Below the pieces are notes generated by a model. The model was not told the origin of the DNA and made no database searches. It saw nothing but the letters and a program-made list of their open reading frames with translations. A stretch of DNA of 64,000 nt from Deltaproteobacteria bacterium. Lineage in GTDB: Bacteria; Desulfobacterota; Deferrisomatia; Deferrisomatales; JACRMM01. How positions within the stretch are numbered: the stretch's first letter is position 1; each line of letters opens with the position of its first letter. Shown in pieces: positions 53,298-62,956 of the stretch. Where the stretch lies: positions 1-64,000 of the forward strand of contig JACRMM010000003.1 of the NCBI GenBank assembly GCA_016214985.1, read 5' to 3'. Made by a program: the position numbers and the translations under genes.

Positions 53298-54575
53298 TCA
53301 GAGGCGGGCCCCGTGGCGCACCGACGTGGCCTGGAGCGCGAAGCCCGTGGAGGCGTGGATCCACTCGGCGCCCCGGGGCTCGAACGGGAGGAACCACAGG
53401 TCGGCCCCGGTGATCCGTAGCTTCGCCGGGGCCACGGCCGGGTAGGAGCGCCGGAAGGTCTCGACGAGGTGGGCGAGCACGGGCTTCAGGGCCTGGGCCG
53501 CCTCGGTGATGGGCAGGCGCACGGGTTCGGCATCGAGGACCCGACCGGGAGACAGCGCGCCGGGCGCGGCGAGCGGGGCGATGCTCATGGCCTTCGCGGT
53601 CCGCAGGAACGTGCGGGGCTGCGCCTTGAACGCCGGGACCAGGAGCGACGGCGGCTCGCCCTCCCAGCCGGTCGGGGCGGGCTGGTAGGGAATCGCCCAC
53701 CGCCGGAGCTCCGCCCGGCTGGTGAAGGGCAGTCCTTCCGCCGCGAAGGCCAGGTGCCAGAAGGGAAAGAGCCTCGCGTCCCGGGAGCCTCCCGGTGCAC
53801 CGAAGACCGTCAGGGGGGCGAGGCCCTGCGCGGTGACCCTCCAGCACCTGGTGCACTGCCCGCACAGAAACGCTGCCGCGCCCGAGGCCGCCGGCAGCCC
53901 GTGGCCGCACTCGGGGCACAGGAGCGGAAGGAACGGCGCAGGCTCCTCGGCGGGGGCGCGCTCGCCCAGCGCGCGGACGGCCTGGACCGCTGGAGGATCG
54001 AGGGGGTAGGAGGTGGCATCGGGAAGGGCCTCCCGGAGCCGGCCTCCGGTGGGCCCCTCCTCAAGGAGAAACGGCGCCTCGATCAAGCTCCGGGTCTCCC
54101 CGATCAGCCGCGTGAAGAGCGCCCGGGCCGGCTCGAGGCGGTCGTAGCGGGCCTCGGCAACGGCCTGGGCCTCGTCGGCCGAGACGTCAGGCGTCGCGCC
54201 CCGGCCGGAGACGAGGGTGAGGTGCGCCGCCTGCGGCCGAACGCCGAGGTTCGCGCCCGCCGGCGCCCCCTGCCAGGCCGGCACCGTGGCGTCGAGCAGG
54301 TTCCCCTCCACCCCGGCCGGCTCGGCGGCGGCCCGGTACCGCACCCCGCGGATGCGCCAGAACGGCAGGTGGAAGGTCGGTTCGGTCGCCACCCCCAGAG
54401 CCGCGGCGAGGCGGTAGCGGAGCGGCCGGCCCGGGGAGAGGTAGAGGCTCGTTCGGCAGAACGGACACGGGAGCACCGGATCCCCCACCTCCAGGCTCAC
54501 CGCGCCTCCGCACTGGGGGCAGGCGGCCTCGGCAGACCAGCCGTTCCCGGACGCCGGCTCAGGCGGAGGTCGCAA
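53298..54575 (-). CDS. zinc-ribbon partner of the SPFH protein
   Basis: About 425 residues. A zinc ribbon (CPQCGG and CPFCRTSL) opens it, a second lies near the middle (CPECGHGL and CGQCTRCWRV), and between are beta-rich segments such as FHLPFWRIRGVRYRA and LFPFWHLAFAAEGLPF that repeat a W..R/F..F pattern. The start is uncertain; TTG 54575 overlaps the SPFH gene by 17 bases. It is immediately downstream of the SPFH-zinc ribbon gene and probably works with it. I do not recognise a named function. Confidence 0.65.
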   Translation of the reverse strand: MRPPPEPASGNGWSAEAACPQCGGAVSLEVGDPVLPCPFCRTSLYLSPGRPLRYRLAAALGVATEPTFHLPFWRIRGVRYRAAAEPAGVEGNLLDATVPAWQGAPAGANLGVRPQAAHLTLVSGRGATPDVSADEAQAVAEARYDRLEPARALFTRLIGETRSLIEAPFLLEEGPTGGRLREALPDATSYPLDPPAVQAVRALGERAPAEEPAPFLPLLCPECGHGLPAASGAAAFLCGQCTRCWRVTAQGLAPLTVFGAPGGSRDARLFPFWHLAFAAEGLPFTSRAELRRWAIPYQPAPTGWEGEPPSLLVPAFKAQPRTFLRTAKAMSIAPLAAPGALSPGRVLDAEPVRLPITEAAQALKPVLAHLVETFRRSYPAVAPAKLRITGADLWFLPFEPRGAEWIHASTGFALQATSVRHGARL

Positions 54576-55698
54576 GCCGCTCGCCGCAGGCGTTGCAGAA
54601 GACCGACTCGGGGCGGTTCTCCGCGCCGCACCCCGTGCACGGGCGAGGCCCCGGCGCGACGCCGGCCGCGGCCCCGCATCCCGAGCAGAACCGCGCCTGG
54701 GGCGGCAGCGGTTGTCCGCAGGCGCCGCAGCGCCGAAGGGCGAGGATCTGACCCCCGCAGTGCGGGCAGAAGCGGGCCTCGGCCTCCACCGGCAGCCCGC
54801 ACTCGGGGCACGCGGCCGGGACGCCGGCCTTCGCACCGCCCGCGCCGACGCCCTGGGCCACGCCCGCCAGCAGGCCCGGGACCATCATCCCGAGGCCCAG
54901 GGCGATCCCGGCCTCGGCCTGCCCTGAGCCAGCAGCGGCCTTCTCCAGGGCCATGGCCATCTTCATCTGCAGGAGCTCTTGCAGGTTCTGGCCCACGGCG
55001 CCGAGGCGGCTTCGGTCGTCGATCGCCTGCTGGACCTCGGCCGGCGGGGTGATCGCGTTGATGAAGAGCCCCTGGAGCGCCAGGCCGTACGCGGCCAGGT
55101 CGGCCGAGAGACGCTTCGACAGGCCGTCGGCGAGTTCCTCGTAGCGGCTCGGCAGGTTGACCAGGGTGTCCAGGTTCTCACCGAGGTGATCGTTCAGCCG
55201 CGACACCACCACGTCGCCCAGGTACTCCTCCAGCGTCGCGACCGGGTAGGTCGCCTGGGTGCCGACGAGGCTGTTGACGAACAGCACCGGCTGCACGACC
55301 TGGACGTTCAGTACGCCGTGCGCGCGCAGGCGCACCAGGCCCAGCTCCGTGTCCCGAAACGCGACCGGGTCGCGGGTGCCCCAGCGAAGCCCGTTGAAGA
55401 TCTTCAGGTTGACGAAGTACACCTCGGCCCGAAACGGGCTCTTGAACCCCCAGGGCAGGGAGAGGACCTTCGTCAGGATCGGGATGTTCTTCGTGGTGAG
55501 CGTGTGCCGGCCCGGCCCCAGCGCGTCGCAGGCCACGCCGCCGGAGTAGAACACCGCGGCCTGGCTGTCCCGGACGATCAGCTGGGCGCCCCACTTGATC
55601 TCCCCCGAGCCCTTCTCCGGCAGCCGGTGCGCGAGCTCGGCGCCCGAGGGGTCGAACCACTCCAGAAGCTCCAGGAAGACCAGGTTGTCCGTTCCCAT
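54559..55698 (-). CDS. SPFH/Band 7 protein with double zinc ribbon (YdjI-like)
   Basis: A 379-residue protein with an SPFH domain at about 25-240 (LIVRDSQAAVFYSGGVACDALG; FVNLKIFNGLRWGTRDPVAFRD; VVVSRLNDHLGENLDTL; FINAITPPAEVQQAIDDRSR), a Gly/Ala-rich linker, and four zinc knuckles from about residue 300 (CPECGLP, CPHCGG, CGACGQPL, CSGCGA, CTGCGAE, CNACGE). The layout matches the virion core protein/YdjI-like group. GGAGGGG precedes ATG 55698. It begins a two-gene unit with the zinc-ribbon protein and is 17 bases after glgA. Confidence 0.88.
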   Translation of the reverse strand: MGTDNLVFLELLEWFDPSGAELAHRLPEKGSGEIKWGAQLIVRDSQAAVFYSGGVACDALGPGRHTLTTKNIPILTKVLSLPWGFKSPFRAEVYFVNLKIFNGLRWGTRDPVAFRDTELGLVRLRAHGVLNVQVVQPVLFVNSLVGTQATYPVATLEEYLGDVVVSRLNDHLGENLDTLVNLPSRYEELADGLSKRLSADLAAYGLALQGLFINAITPPAEVQQAIDDRSRLGAVGQNLQELLQMKMAMALEKAAAGSGQAEAGIALGLGMMVPGLLAGVAQGVGAGGAKAGVPAACPECGLPVEAEARFCPHCGGQILALRRCGACGQPLPPQARFCSGCGAAAGVAPGPRPCTGCGAENRPESVFCNACGERLATSA

Positions 55699-55715
55699 GA
55701 CCCCTCCGTTCGGGC

Positions 55716-57173
55716 TCAGGCCGGCGGGGAGCCGCCGTCCCGGTAGACTCTCAGGTACTCGCGCGCCGACGCCGACCAGGAGAAGTCCCGTCCCATGCCC
55801 GCGCGCCGAGCCTGCTCCATCCGCCGGGGGGAGGCCGCGAACTCGACCGCCCGCTCCACGGCTTCCCCCAGGGCCTCGGGACTCGCCTCGTCGAAGAGGA
55901 ACCCCGTTCCCTTGGGCTCGGAGACGTCGCGCACCGTGTCGGCAAGCCCGCCGGTGCGACGGACGATCGGCAGGCTTCCGTAGCGCTGCGCGATCAGCTG
56001 CCCCAGGCCGCAGGGTTCGAACAAGCTCGGCATGCAGAAGAAGTCGCTGCCGCCGTAGACGAGTCGCGCCACGCGCTCGTCGAACCCGATGAGCGCACCG
56101 ACCGTATCCGGGAATCGCGCGGCGAGGCTGCGCGCAGCCTCCTCGTAGTGATGGTCGCCGTTGCCGAGTAGGGTCCACTGGGCGCCGAGCGCTTCGATGC
56201 CGTCGCCAAGACCCAGAAGCAGGTCGATCCCCTTCTGCGCAGCGAGCCGTGTCACCAGGCCCACCACGGGCCGTCCGTCCGGTGGCAGCCCGAACTCGCC
56301 TCGCAGCGCCTCGGTGTTCCGGGGGCGCCGCGCCAGGCTCTTCGCGGTGAAGACGGCGGGCAGCGCCGCGTCGAGGGCCGGATCCCAGGCGTGGAGGTCG
56401 ATCCCGTTCAGGATCCCGTGGAGCGCGCCCTGCCCTGCCCTCTCGCGCAACACCCCGTCGAGGCCCCACCCGCTGGCCGGCGTCTGGATCTCCCCGGCGT
56501 AGGTCGGCGACACGGTGGTGATCGCATCGGCCGAAGTGAGCCCCGCCTTGAGGAAGTTTACCTGGTCGAAGAACTCCAGGCCGTGCATCCGGAAGTGGCG
56601 CCAGGAGAGCCCGAGCGTGGGCAGGACCTCCTTCGGGAACACCCCCTGGTAGGCCAGATTGTGGATCGTGTGTACGGTGGCGGCCTCGCCGAGAAACGGG
56701 TCGGAGCCGTAGTGCTCGGCGTCCCGGAGGAGCAGCGGAACGAGCCCGGTCTGCCAGTCGTGGGTGTGCACCACGTCGGGCCCGGGCGCCAGGACCCGGG
56801 CCGCTTCGATCGCGGCGTAGCTGAAGAAAGCGAAGCGCTGGGCGTTGTCGGGGTAGTCCCCGAAGGGCGTGCCGTAGAGGGCCTCCCGGTCGAAGTAGCC
56901 CGGGCACTCGAGGCACAGGACCCGCACTCCCCCGACCGCGGTGGCCTCGAGCACGGTGGCGCGGCGCACGGCCCCGTCGATCCGTGCCTCCACCACGGTC
57001 CCGGTGGGGACGAGGCCAAAGCGCTTGGCCGTCATGCTCGGCAGGTGCGGGATCACGGCCGTGACCTCGCAGCCCAGCCCTGCCAGGGCGCCGGGCAGCG
57101 CGCCCACCACGTCGCCCAACCCCCCGGTCTTGGACAGGGGGGCCATCTCGGACGCGATCATCCAGATTCTCAC
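55716..57173 (-). CDS. glgA: glycogen synthase
   Basis: GT5 ADP- or UDP-glucose glucosyltransferase, 485 residues. It starts MRIWMIASEMAPLSKTGGLG, with the KTGGLGDV donor-binding motif at 15-22, and ends with FFCMPSLFEPCGLGQLIAQRYG and VRRTGGLADTV, which match the GT-B C-terminal motif (E..EPCGL.Q and G..TGGL.DTV). It makes alpha-1,4-glucan. It follows galT by 10 bases and precedes the SPFH gene. Confidence 0.96.
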   Translation of the reverse strand: MRIWMIASEMAPLSKTGGLGDVVGALPGALAGLGCEVTAVIPHLPSMTAKRFGLVPTGTVVEARIDGAVRRATVLEATAVGGVRVLCLECPGYFDREALYGTPFGDYPDNAQRFAFFSYAAIEAARVLAPGPDVVHTHDWQTGLVPLLLRDAEHYGSDPFLGEAATVHTIHNLAYQGVFPKEVLPTLGLSWRHFRMHGLEFFDQVNFLKAGLTSADAITTVSPTYAGEIQTPASGWGLDGVLRERAGQGALHGILNGIDLHAWDPALDAALPAVFTAKSLARRPRNTEALRGEFGLPPDGRPVVGLVTRLAAQKGIDLLLGLGDGIEALGAQWTLLGNGDHHYEEAARSLAARFPDTVGALIGFDERVARLVYGGSDFFCMPSLFEPCGLGQLIAQRYGSLPIVRRTGGLADTVRDVSEPKGTGFLFDEASPEALGEAVERAVEFAASPRRMEQARRAGMGRDFSWSASAREYLRVYRDGGSPPA

Positions 57174-57183
57174 GACCGTCTCC

Positions 57184-58215
57184 TCATCGCGGTGCGACCT
57201 CCCGCAGGTAGCGCGCCGCCTCCTCGGGGGCGACCGGATTGATGTAGAACCCGGAGCTCCACTCGAACCCCGCGATCCGCGTCAGCCGCGGCGCGATCTC
57301 CAGGTGCCAGTGCCAGTCCAGGGCGAGGCTGTCCCACAGCCCCGGTCGGCCGGGGCGTGGATGGGGCGGCGGCGAGGCGTGCAGGGCCAGGTTGTACGGG
57401 GGGTCTTCCAGGGTCGAGCGAAGCCTCCCGAGCACGTCGCGCAGCGCGCTCGCCAGGTGCAGGAGGTCCTCATCCGCCACGGCCGTGAAGTCGTGGCTGT
57501 GGAACCGCGGGTACAACGCCACCTCGAAGGGGAACGCCGAGGCGAAGGGGACGAACGCGACGAACCGGGCGGCGTCGAGCACGAGCCGGTCCCCCTCACC
57601 CACCTCCTGGCGGACCGCGTCGCAGAACAGGCACCGCTCCTTCTGGCGGAAGTAGTCGTGGCTGCTGCGCAGCTTGCGCGCGATGTGATCCGGGATCTCG
57701 GGCAGCGCGATGATCTGCGAGTGGGAGTGACCCAGCCGCGCCCCGGCGTCGATCCCGTGGTTCTTGAAGAGCATGAGGTAGCGCAGGCGCACGTCGCGGG
57801 TCAGGTCGGACAGGCGCGACCGGAACACCTTGAGCACGTCCAGGAGCTCCTCGAGCGAGAGGTCCGCCAGGGTCTTCCCGTGGTCCGGCGTCTCCACGAT
57901 CACCTCGTGCGCGCCGACCCCCGACACCACGTCGTAGAGGCCCCTGCCCCAGCGCTCGAGCGCGCCCTCCACCCGAAGCACCGGGAACTTGTTCGGCACG
58001 ACCCGCACCCGCCACCCCGGCCCGTCCGGCGCGGAGCCGGGATCTCGGATCGCCAGGATCTCGTGGCCCGTGTACCTCTCGTTGCCCGGGCACACCGGGC
58101 AGTTGGCGTGCGCCGGCGGCGCCGGCTCCCGTGCAAAGTCGTCGGGCCGCTGCGCCCGCTCCGCCGCGATGATCACCCAGCGGCGCTTGATCGGGTCGAA
58201 ACGCAGTTCGCTCAT
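57184..58215 (-). CDS. galT: galactose-1-phosphate uridylyltransferase
   Basis: A 343-residue GalT of the class I type. The active-site triad of histidines is in LGHSHSQIIALP; the structural-zinc cysteines are in NCPVCPGNERYT and RCLFCDAVRQE; LALDWHWHLEIAPRLT is conserved toward the end. Reaction: UDP-glucose + galactose-1-P to glucose-1-P + UDP-galactose. It sits between a GH57 gene and glgA, an arrangement I recall from related anaerobes, where it may serve glucose-1-P metabolism rather than galactose. Confidence 0.93.
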   Translation of the reverse strand: MSELRFDPIKRRWVIIAAERAQRPDDFAREPAPPAHANCPVCPGNERYTGHEILAIRDPGSAPDGPGWRVRVVPNKFPVLRVEGALERWGRGLYDVVSGVGAHEVIVETPDHGKTLADLSLEELLDVLKVFRSRLSDLTRDVRLRYLMLFKNHGIDAGARLGHSHSQIIALPEIPDHIARKLRSSHDYFRQKERCLFCDAVRQEVGEGDRLVLDAARFVAFVPFASAFPFEVALYPRFHSHDFTAVADEDLLHLASALRDVLGRLRSTLEDPPYNLALHASPPPHPRPGRPGLWDSLALDWHWHLEIAPRLTRIAGFEWSSGFYINPVAPEEAARYLREVAPR

Positions 58216-58253
58216 GAGGTCTCCGCGACAAATCGTCGTGACGTCGCCGGGGC

Positions 58254-60368
58254 TTACGCCGACCAGGAGTCCAGGTCGTAGTCGACCGGCAGGGGGAGCT
58301 GCGCCATGTGGTAGAGCGGGGCACGTTCCACGAGGTCGCCGTCGCGCAGGAGCCGGAAGGTGAAAGAGACCTCGCCGGGTCCTTCGACGCCCAGCTCCGT
58401 CAGCGGCAGCGCCAGCTCGCCCACACGTCCCCAGGAAAAGGCGACCTGGGCCGCCGTCGCCGTTCCCTCCTGGACCTCGGGCGCGCCGCCGTCCAGCGGG
58501 AACCGCACCCTGAGTCTGCGCGTGCCGAGGGCATCCACCTCCAGGGCGAGACCTTGCCCCGTGAGGTCGGCCAGGCTCCCGTGCCCCTCCACGCACAGGA
58601 AGAGCTGGCCGCCGCCCCGCCCGAAGCGAAGCGTCCGCAGCCGTCGGTCCGCCCGGGTCATGGCGCCGCAGTCGTACCCGAGGTCGAAGGTTCCAGCGCA
58701 GAACCACTCGAAGTACGAAGTCACCTCGCCGTCGATTCGCGGCGTTAGGAGGTCGAGGGGCCGCTCCACCAGGCCCCGGCGCGCTCCCCCTTTGATCGGC
58801 TGGTGGAGCTCCGCCGGCACCTCGGCGCCTAGAATCCGGTAGACGTTCATCAGGTGCAGCCGGAACAGGTCGTCGAACTCGCCCGCGATCAGGCTGAAGT
58901 GGTCGTCGCCGAGCCACCAGAACCAGTCGCTCCCTTCGGCCACCGCGATCTCGCCCCAGGCAAGCCGGCGCGCCTCGTCGGCAAGACCGGCCTCGGCGTC
59001 CGCGAGCCGGCAGCGCGTGCGCTCCAGGAGCTCCCAGGCGCGGTTCTTCTCCGGGTGCCCCACCCACGTGGAGAAGGACCCATAGATCCACGAGCCGGCC
59101 CGCACCCGGGGCAGGAGGCGCCCGCCGTCGAGGCGCTCCGAGAAGGTCGCGAACCGCAGGTCCCCGTGCCCGGCCACGGCCCGGTAGAGCGCCGAGAGGA
59201 AGGGCGCGCCGTTGGACCGGTAGAACTCCCAGGCGTTCTCCCCGTCGAGGATCACGCTGATCGTCGCGTCGGGCCCGTGCTCCCGGGCCAGCGCCCCGAG
59301 CCGCCCCGCGAAGTCGCGCGCCGCCTCCGCCGGGTCCCAGCTCGCGTAGGTGAAGCCGATCAGGTCCGAGAGGCCCTTGTCCCGAAAGAACACCGACAGC
59401 TCGCGACCCTGCTCCGATCGGAACCGATGCGGCCGATAGAGCTCACCGCGCGCTCGGCCCTTGAGCTCCAGGCCCAGGCTCGCCGCGAGGATGTCCTCAT
59501 CCGAAGCGGCCCACTCCACGCCGGCGTCGGCCAAGAGGCCGAGGGCCTCGGCGCTGACCGACCCCTCCGAGGGCCAGAACCCCCGGGGCGGGCGGCCGAA
59601 CGCCTCGCGGTAGCGGGCGACGGCGGTGTCCACCTGGGAGCGGGCGTCGCCCCCAAACCCGCGGCGGATCACCGGGAGGGTCACCCGCGGCAGTGCCTCG
59701 CGCGCGCTCTGGACTTCGAGCAGGAGCGGCAGGATCGGGTGGTAGTAGGGCGTCGTGGAGATCTCGATCGCCCCCCGATCCTGAGCCTCCCGGTAGGCCG
59801 AGGCCGTCCGGGCTACGGTGCGGTGCAGCACAGCCAGCAGCCGCTCCTTGTCCCCCTGGGTGAAGCCGCGGCCCTCGCCCACGAGCCGCGCGATCTCCGG
59901 CTCCTCCCGGCGCACGATCTCTCCGGTCCAGGCGATGAGGAAGAGCACCTCCAGGTCGAGGAAGTCCTCGGGCGAGAAGGAGTCGGGGGCCCGTTCGCCA
60001 TGGTACTGGCGCTTCTGGTGGAGCTCGAAGAAGCGTGGGAGGGGCCGGATCTGGTTGTCCAGGTGAGCGAAGAAGAGCCGGGGCAGGAGGTCTCGACGGC
60101 CCTCGGATCCGAGCTCAGCCGGGTGGGCCCTCAACGGGTCAAGGAAGGTGTCTCGCACTCCGGGATCGGAGTAGTCGTCGAGCTGGTCCAGCAGGCTGGG
60201 GACCAGGTTGAAGGTGACGCGTGCCCCGGCGTCCAGCGCCAGCCTGAGCATGTCGTAGTAGTCCTTGGTCGCGTGCAGGAAGGACCAGGGCATACGGTAC
60301 TCGCCCCCCACCGCGTTGCGGTAGCAGGGCTGGTGCATGTGCCACAGGAGCGTGACGGCTCCGGCCAC
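58254..60368 (-). CDS. glycoside hydrolase family 57 protein
   Basis: A 704-residue GH57 enzyme (alpha-amylase/4-alpha-glucanotransferase type). LLWHMHQP opens the barrel; catalytic Glu is in GFWPSEGSVSAEAL and the second carboxylate in WAASDEDILAASLG. The WGEIAVAEGSDWFWWLGDDH segment and a C-terminal beta domain of about 200 residues are typical of the amylopullulanase-like group. GTG 60368 overlaps the previous gene's end by few bases. It would cleave or remodel the alpha-glucan made by GlgA. Confidence 0.9.
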   Translation of the reverse strand: MAGAVTLLWHMHQPCYRNAVGGEYRMPWSFLHATKDYYDMLRLALDAGARVTFNLVPSLLDQLDDYSDPGVRDTFLDPLRAHPAELGSEGRRDLLPRLFFAHLDNQIRPLPRFFELHQKRQYHGERAPDSFSPEDFLDLEVLFLIAWTGEIVRREEPEIARLVGEGRGFTQGDKERLLAVLHRTVARTASAYREAQDRGAIEISTTPYYHPILPLLLEVQSAREALPRVTLPVIRRGFGGDARSQVDTAVARYREAFGRPPRGFWPSEGSVSAEALGLLADAGVEWAASDEDILAASLGLELKGRARGELYRPHRFRSEQGRELSVFFRDKGLSDLIGFTYASWDPAEAARDFAGRLGALAREHGPDATISVILDGENAWEFYRSNGAPFLSALYRAVAGHGDLRFATFSERLDGGRLLPRVRAGSWIYGSFSTWVGHPEKNRAWELLERTRCRLADAEAGLADEARRLAWGEIAVAEGSDWFWWLGDDHFSLIAGEFDDLFRLHLMNVYRILGAEVPAELHQPIKGGARRGLVERPLDLLTPRIDGEVTSYFEWFCAGTFDLGYDCGAMTRADRRLRTLRFGRGGGQLFLCVEGHGSLADLTGQGLALEVDALGTRRLRVRFPLDGGAPEVQEGTATAAQVAFSWGRVGELALPLTELGVEGPGEVSFTFRLLRDGDLVERAPLYHMAQLPLPVDYDLDSWSA

Positions 60369-60375
60369 CTCGGCC

Positions 60376-62871
60376 CTACGCCCCGATCCAGGTGCCGATC
60401 TTCTCCCGGTACTCCGACACCAAGCGATCCACGCCACCCCGGTCGGCACCCTCGACCACGAGGTGCAGGCACGGGCGATGAGCGTCGGGCAGGAGCAGCA
60501 CGCTGCGGTCGCCGAGGAAGACCTGCACCCCGTCGACGAAGGCGGCTTCCTTGTCCACGCTGTCCTCGCTCATCCGGCGCATGGCGAGGCCCTTGCGGTC
60601 CACCGGGCAGGGCAGCTCGAGCTTCTCGTAGGCGTAGGGCGGCACTTCGCGCAGCACGTCGCTCACGCGCTTGCCCGCCTTGCTCAGGAGCTCGAGGAGC
60701 TTCGCCACCGTGAACAGGGCGTCGGGGGCGTGCAGAAACCAGGGGAACGCGTAACACCCTTCCGCCTCGTGGATGAACGCGAACTCGTGCATCCGCGAGG
60801 TCTTGAGGCTCGTGGTCTTGCCCCGCGTGATCCGAAGGACCCCGGAGACCTCCTGGTCGAGAACCCGCGGCGCGTATACGGGCAGGAACGCCTGGCCGGC
60901 TCCGGCAGCGCCCCCGGCGGCCAGGAGCTTCAGCGCGAGGAGCAGGGTTTCGTGGTGGGATCGGACCACGCCCTGGTCGTCGACCAATTGGAGGCTCTCC
61001 CCCCCCGGCGAGACGCAGAACCCGACGTCGGCGTCCAGCGCCCGGACGATCTGCCCCACCTGCCGCAGCGCCTCCGAGACTTCGGACGAACGCCGCATGA
61101 GCCGGCGCTCGTCCGGGTAGGCGTTGAGGACCACGGTCTGGCAGCCCAGCGAGTTCAGGAGCGTGGGAAGGTAGTCACCCGTGGTGCCGTTGCCCAGGTC
61201 GAGCACGACCCGGTACCGGCGCGACCGGATCGCCTCGCCGTCGAGGGCGCGCAGGTACCCCTCCCGGTAGAACTCGGAGACCGCGTTCATCTCCTGAATG
61301 CTCCCGACCTCGGAGTGATCCACCCTCCGGAAGTTCTCCTTGAAGAAGAGCCTCTCGATCGACTTCTCGAGGTTGGTGTCGACCACGTTGCCGTCATCGT
61401 CGTAGAAGATGATCTCGGTGTGCCGCGGGCCGGCGGCGCTCTGCTGGAAGTAGACGCCCGCCACCTCGCCGAAGCTCGCGAGCTTGTAGCGCTCCACGGG
61501 CACGGGGGTCATCTTGATGTCGTGGACGTGCACGCCGGTGGAGAGGATCCCCCCGAGGAACGCGCGCTTGAGCATCCGGCTCGCGCGCAGGTAGTCGCGG
61601 CCCACCAGGATCGCGCTCTCCCGGGGCAGCACCGAGCCGAGAGCCGCCCCCATCTTGGCGGCGAACTCCGGGGAGAGTTCCACGTTCGTGCGGCCCCGGA
61701 CCGTTCCGCCCTCGAACACTGCCTTCTTCCACTTGTCGCCCCAGACGAGGTTCGCGGAGATGACGCTCCCGGCCTCGATCTTCTTGTCGGGCCAGACCAT
61801 GATGTCCTTCTCGAAGGTCGCCTGGTCTCCCACCTCGGTCCCCTCCGCCACGATGCCCCCTTTCTCGATCTTGACTCCCTCGCCGAGGGTCACGCCGTCG
61901 CACAGCACCGCGTCACGCAGCCGGGCGCCCCCACCCACGGACACGCGCGCCCAGAGCACGGTGTTCTGGAGGTGTGCTCCGTCACCCACGCTGCACCCGT
62001 CGCCGAGCACGGCGTTGTCCAGGGTGACCCCCGCGCCGAGCGTCACGCCCCGTCCCAGGACGACCCGGCCCCGCACGCGGAGGTCCGCCGGCAGGGGGGC
62101 ATCGTCTTCCTGCCACACCGTGCCGCCGTCGAGCTCTCGGGCCTCTCCGGGAAACGCGAGCGCGACCGTCCCCTCCAGGACCTCCCTCGACGCCTCGCGG
62201 TAGGAGTCGGGGTCGCCCACGTCGCGCCAGTAGCCCTTGGCGTTGTACCCGTAGATCGGAGTCCCTTCCCTCAGGAAGATGGGGAACAGGTCCTTCGAGA
62301 AGTCGAAGGGCCGGCCCGCCGGGATGTAGGAGAAGATCGACGGCTCCAGCACGTAGATCCCCGTGTTCACCGTGTCGCTGAACACCTCTCCCCAGCCGGG
62401 TTTCTCCAGGAAGCGCAGGATTCCCCCGTCGGCGTCGGTGATGACCACGCCGAACTGGAGCGGATTCGGGACGCTCGTCAGGGTGATCGTGACCGGCGGT
62501 CGCTTCGACTGGTGGAACGCCAGGATCTTCCCGAGGTCGAAGTCCGTGACCAGATCCCCCGAGATGATGACGAAGGTCGAGTCGATGAGATCTTGGACGA
62601 ACTTCACGGCGCCGGCGGTGCCGTAGTCGTCGTCGGGCAGCACGTACTCCAGGTTCATCCCCAGGCGCGAGCCATCGCCGAAGTAGCCCCGGATCACGTC
62701 GGGCATGTGGTACAGGAGCACGACGACATCGCGGATCCCCACGTCGCGCAGGCGCCCGAGGATGTGCTCCATCAGCGGCCGGTTAAGCAGCGGCACCATA
62801 GGTTTGGGCACGGAGTGGGTGAGGGGCTGGATGCGGGTGCCGAAGCCCCCGGCCAACAGCACGGCTTTCAC
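60376..62871 (-). CDS. mannose-1-phosphate guanylyltransferase fused to a degenerate phosphomannomutase
   Basis: An 831-residue fusion. Residues about 1-235 are a nucleotidyltransferase (MKAVLLAGGFGTRIQPLTHS; ISGDLVTDFD; YGYNAKGYWRDVGDPDSY), 250-370 are left-handed beta-helix hexapeptide repeats (VVLGRGVTLGAGVTLDN; AVLGDGCSVGDGAHLQN). From about 380 a phosphohexomutase fold follows (ILVGRDYLRASRMLKRAFLGG, STGVHVHDIKMTPVP). The catalytic phosphoserine loop (TASHNP in active enzymes) and the DGDxDR metal loop are not found; the places read YFQQSAAGPRHTE and DADVGFCVSPGG. The mutase part may be structural or regulatory. Confidence 0.88.
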   Translation of the reverse strand: MKAVLLAGGFGTRIQPLTHSVPKPMVPLLNRPLMEHILGRLRDVGIRDVVVLLYHMPDVIRGYFGDGSRLGMNLEYVLPDDDYGTAGAVKFVQDLIDSTFVIISGDLVTDFDLGKILAFHQSKRPPVTITLTSVPNPLQFGVVITDADGGILRFLEKPGWGEVFSDTVNTGIYVLEPSIFSYIPAGRPFDFSKDLFPIFLREGTPIYGYNAKGYWRDVGDPDSYREASREVLEGTVALAFPGEARELDGGTVWQEDDAPLPADLRVRGRVVLGRGVTLGAGVTLDNAVLGDGCSVGDGAHLQNTVLWARVSVGGGARLRDAVLCDGVTLGEGVKIEKGGIVAEGTEVGDQATFEKDIMVWPDKKIEAGSVISANLVWGDKWKKAVFEGGTVRGRTNVELSPEFAAKMGAALGSVLPRESAILVGRDYLRASRMLKRAFLGGILSTGVHVHDIKMTPVPVERYKLASFGEVAGVYFQQSAAGPRHTEIIFYDDDGNVVDTNLEKSIERLFFKENFRRVDHSEVGSIQEMNAVSEFYREGYLRALDGEAIRSRRYRVVLDLGNGTTGDYLPTLLNSLGCQTVVLNAYPDERRLMRRSSEVSEALRQVGQIVRALDADVGFCVSPGGESLQLVDDQGVVRSHHETLLLALKLLAAGGAAGAGQAFLPVYAPRVLDQEVSGVLRITRGKTTSLKTSRMHEFAFIHEAEGCYAFPWFLHAPDALFTVAKLLELLSKAGKRVSDVLREVPPYAYEKLELPCPVDRKGLAMRRMSEDSVDKEAAFVDGVQVFLGDRSVLLLPDAHRPCLHLVVEGADRGGVDRLVSEYREKIGTWIGA

Positions 62872-62956
62872 GACTCGCCCTCCTGTCTTCAGTTGTCGTC
62901 TCGGGGGGAGGCCGGCGAAGCGAGGGCCGGCGGTCCGGTCAGGAGCAGGACCGGCG

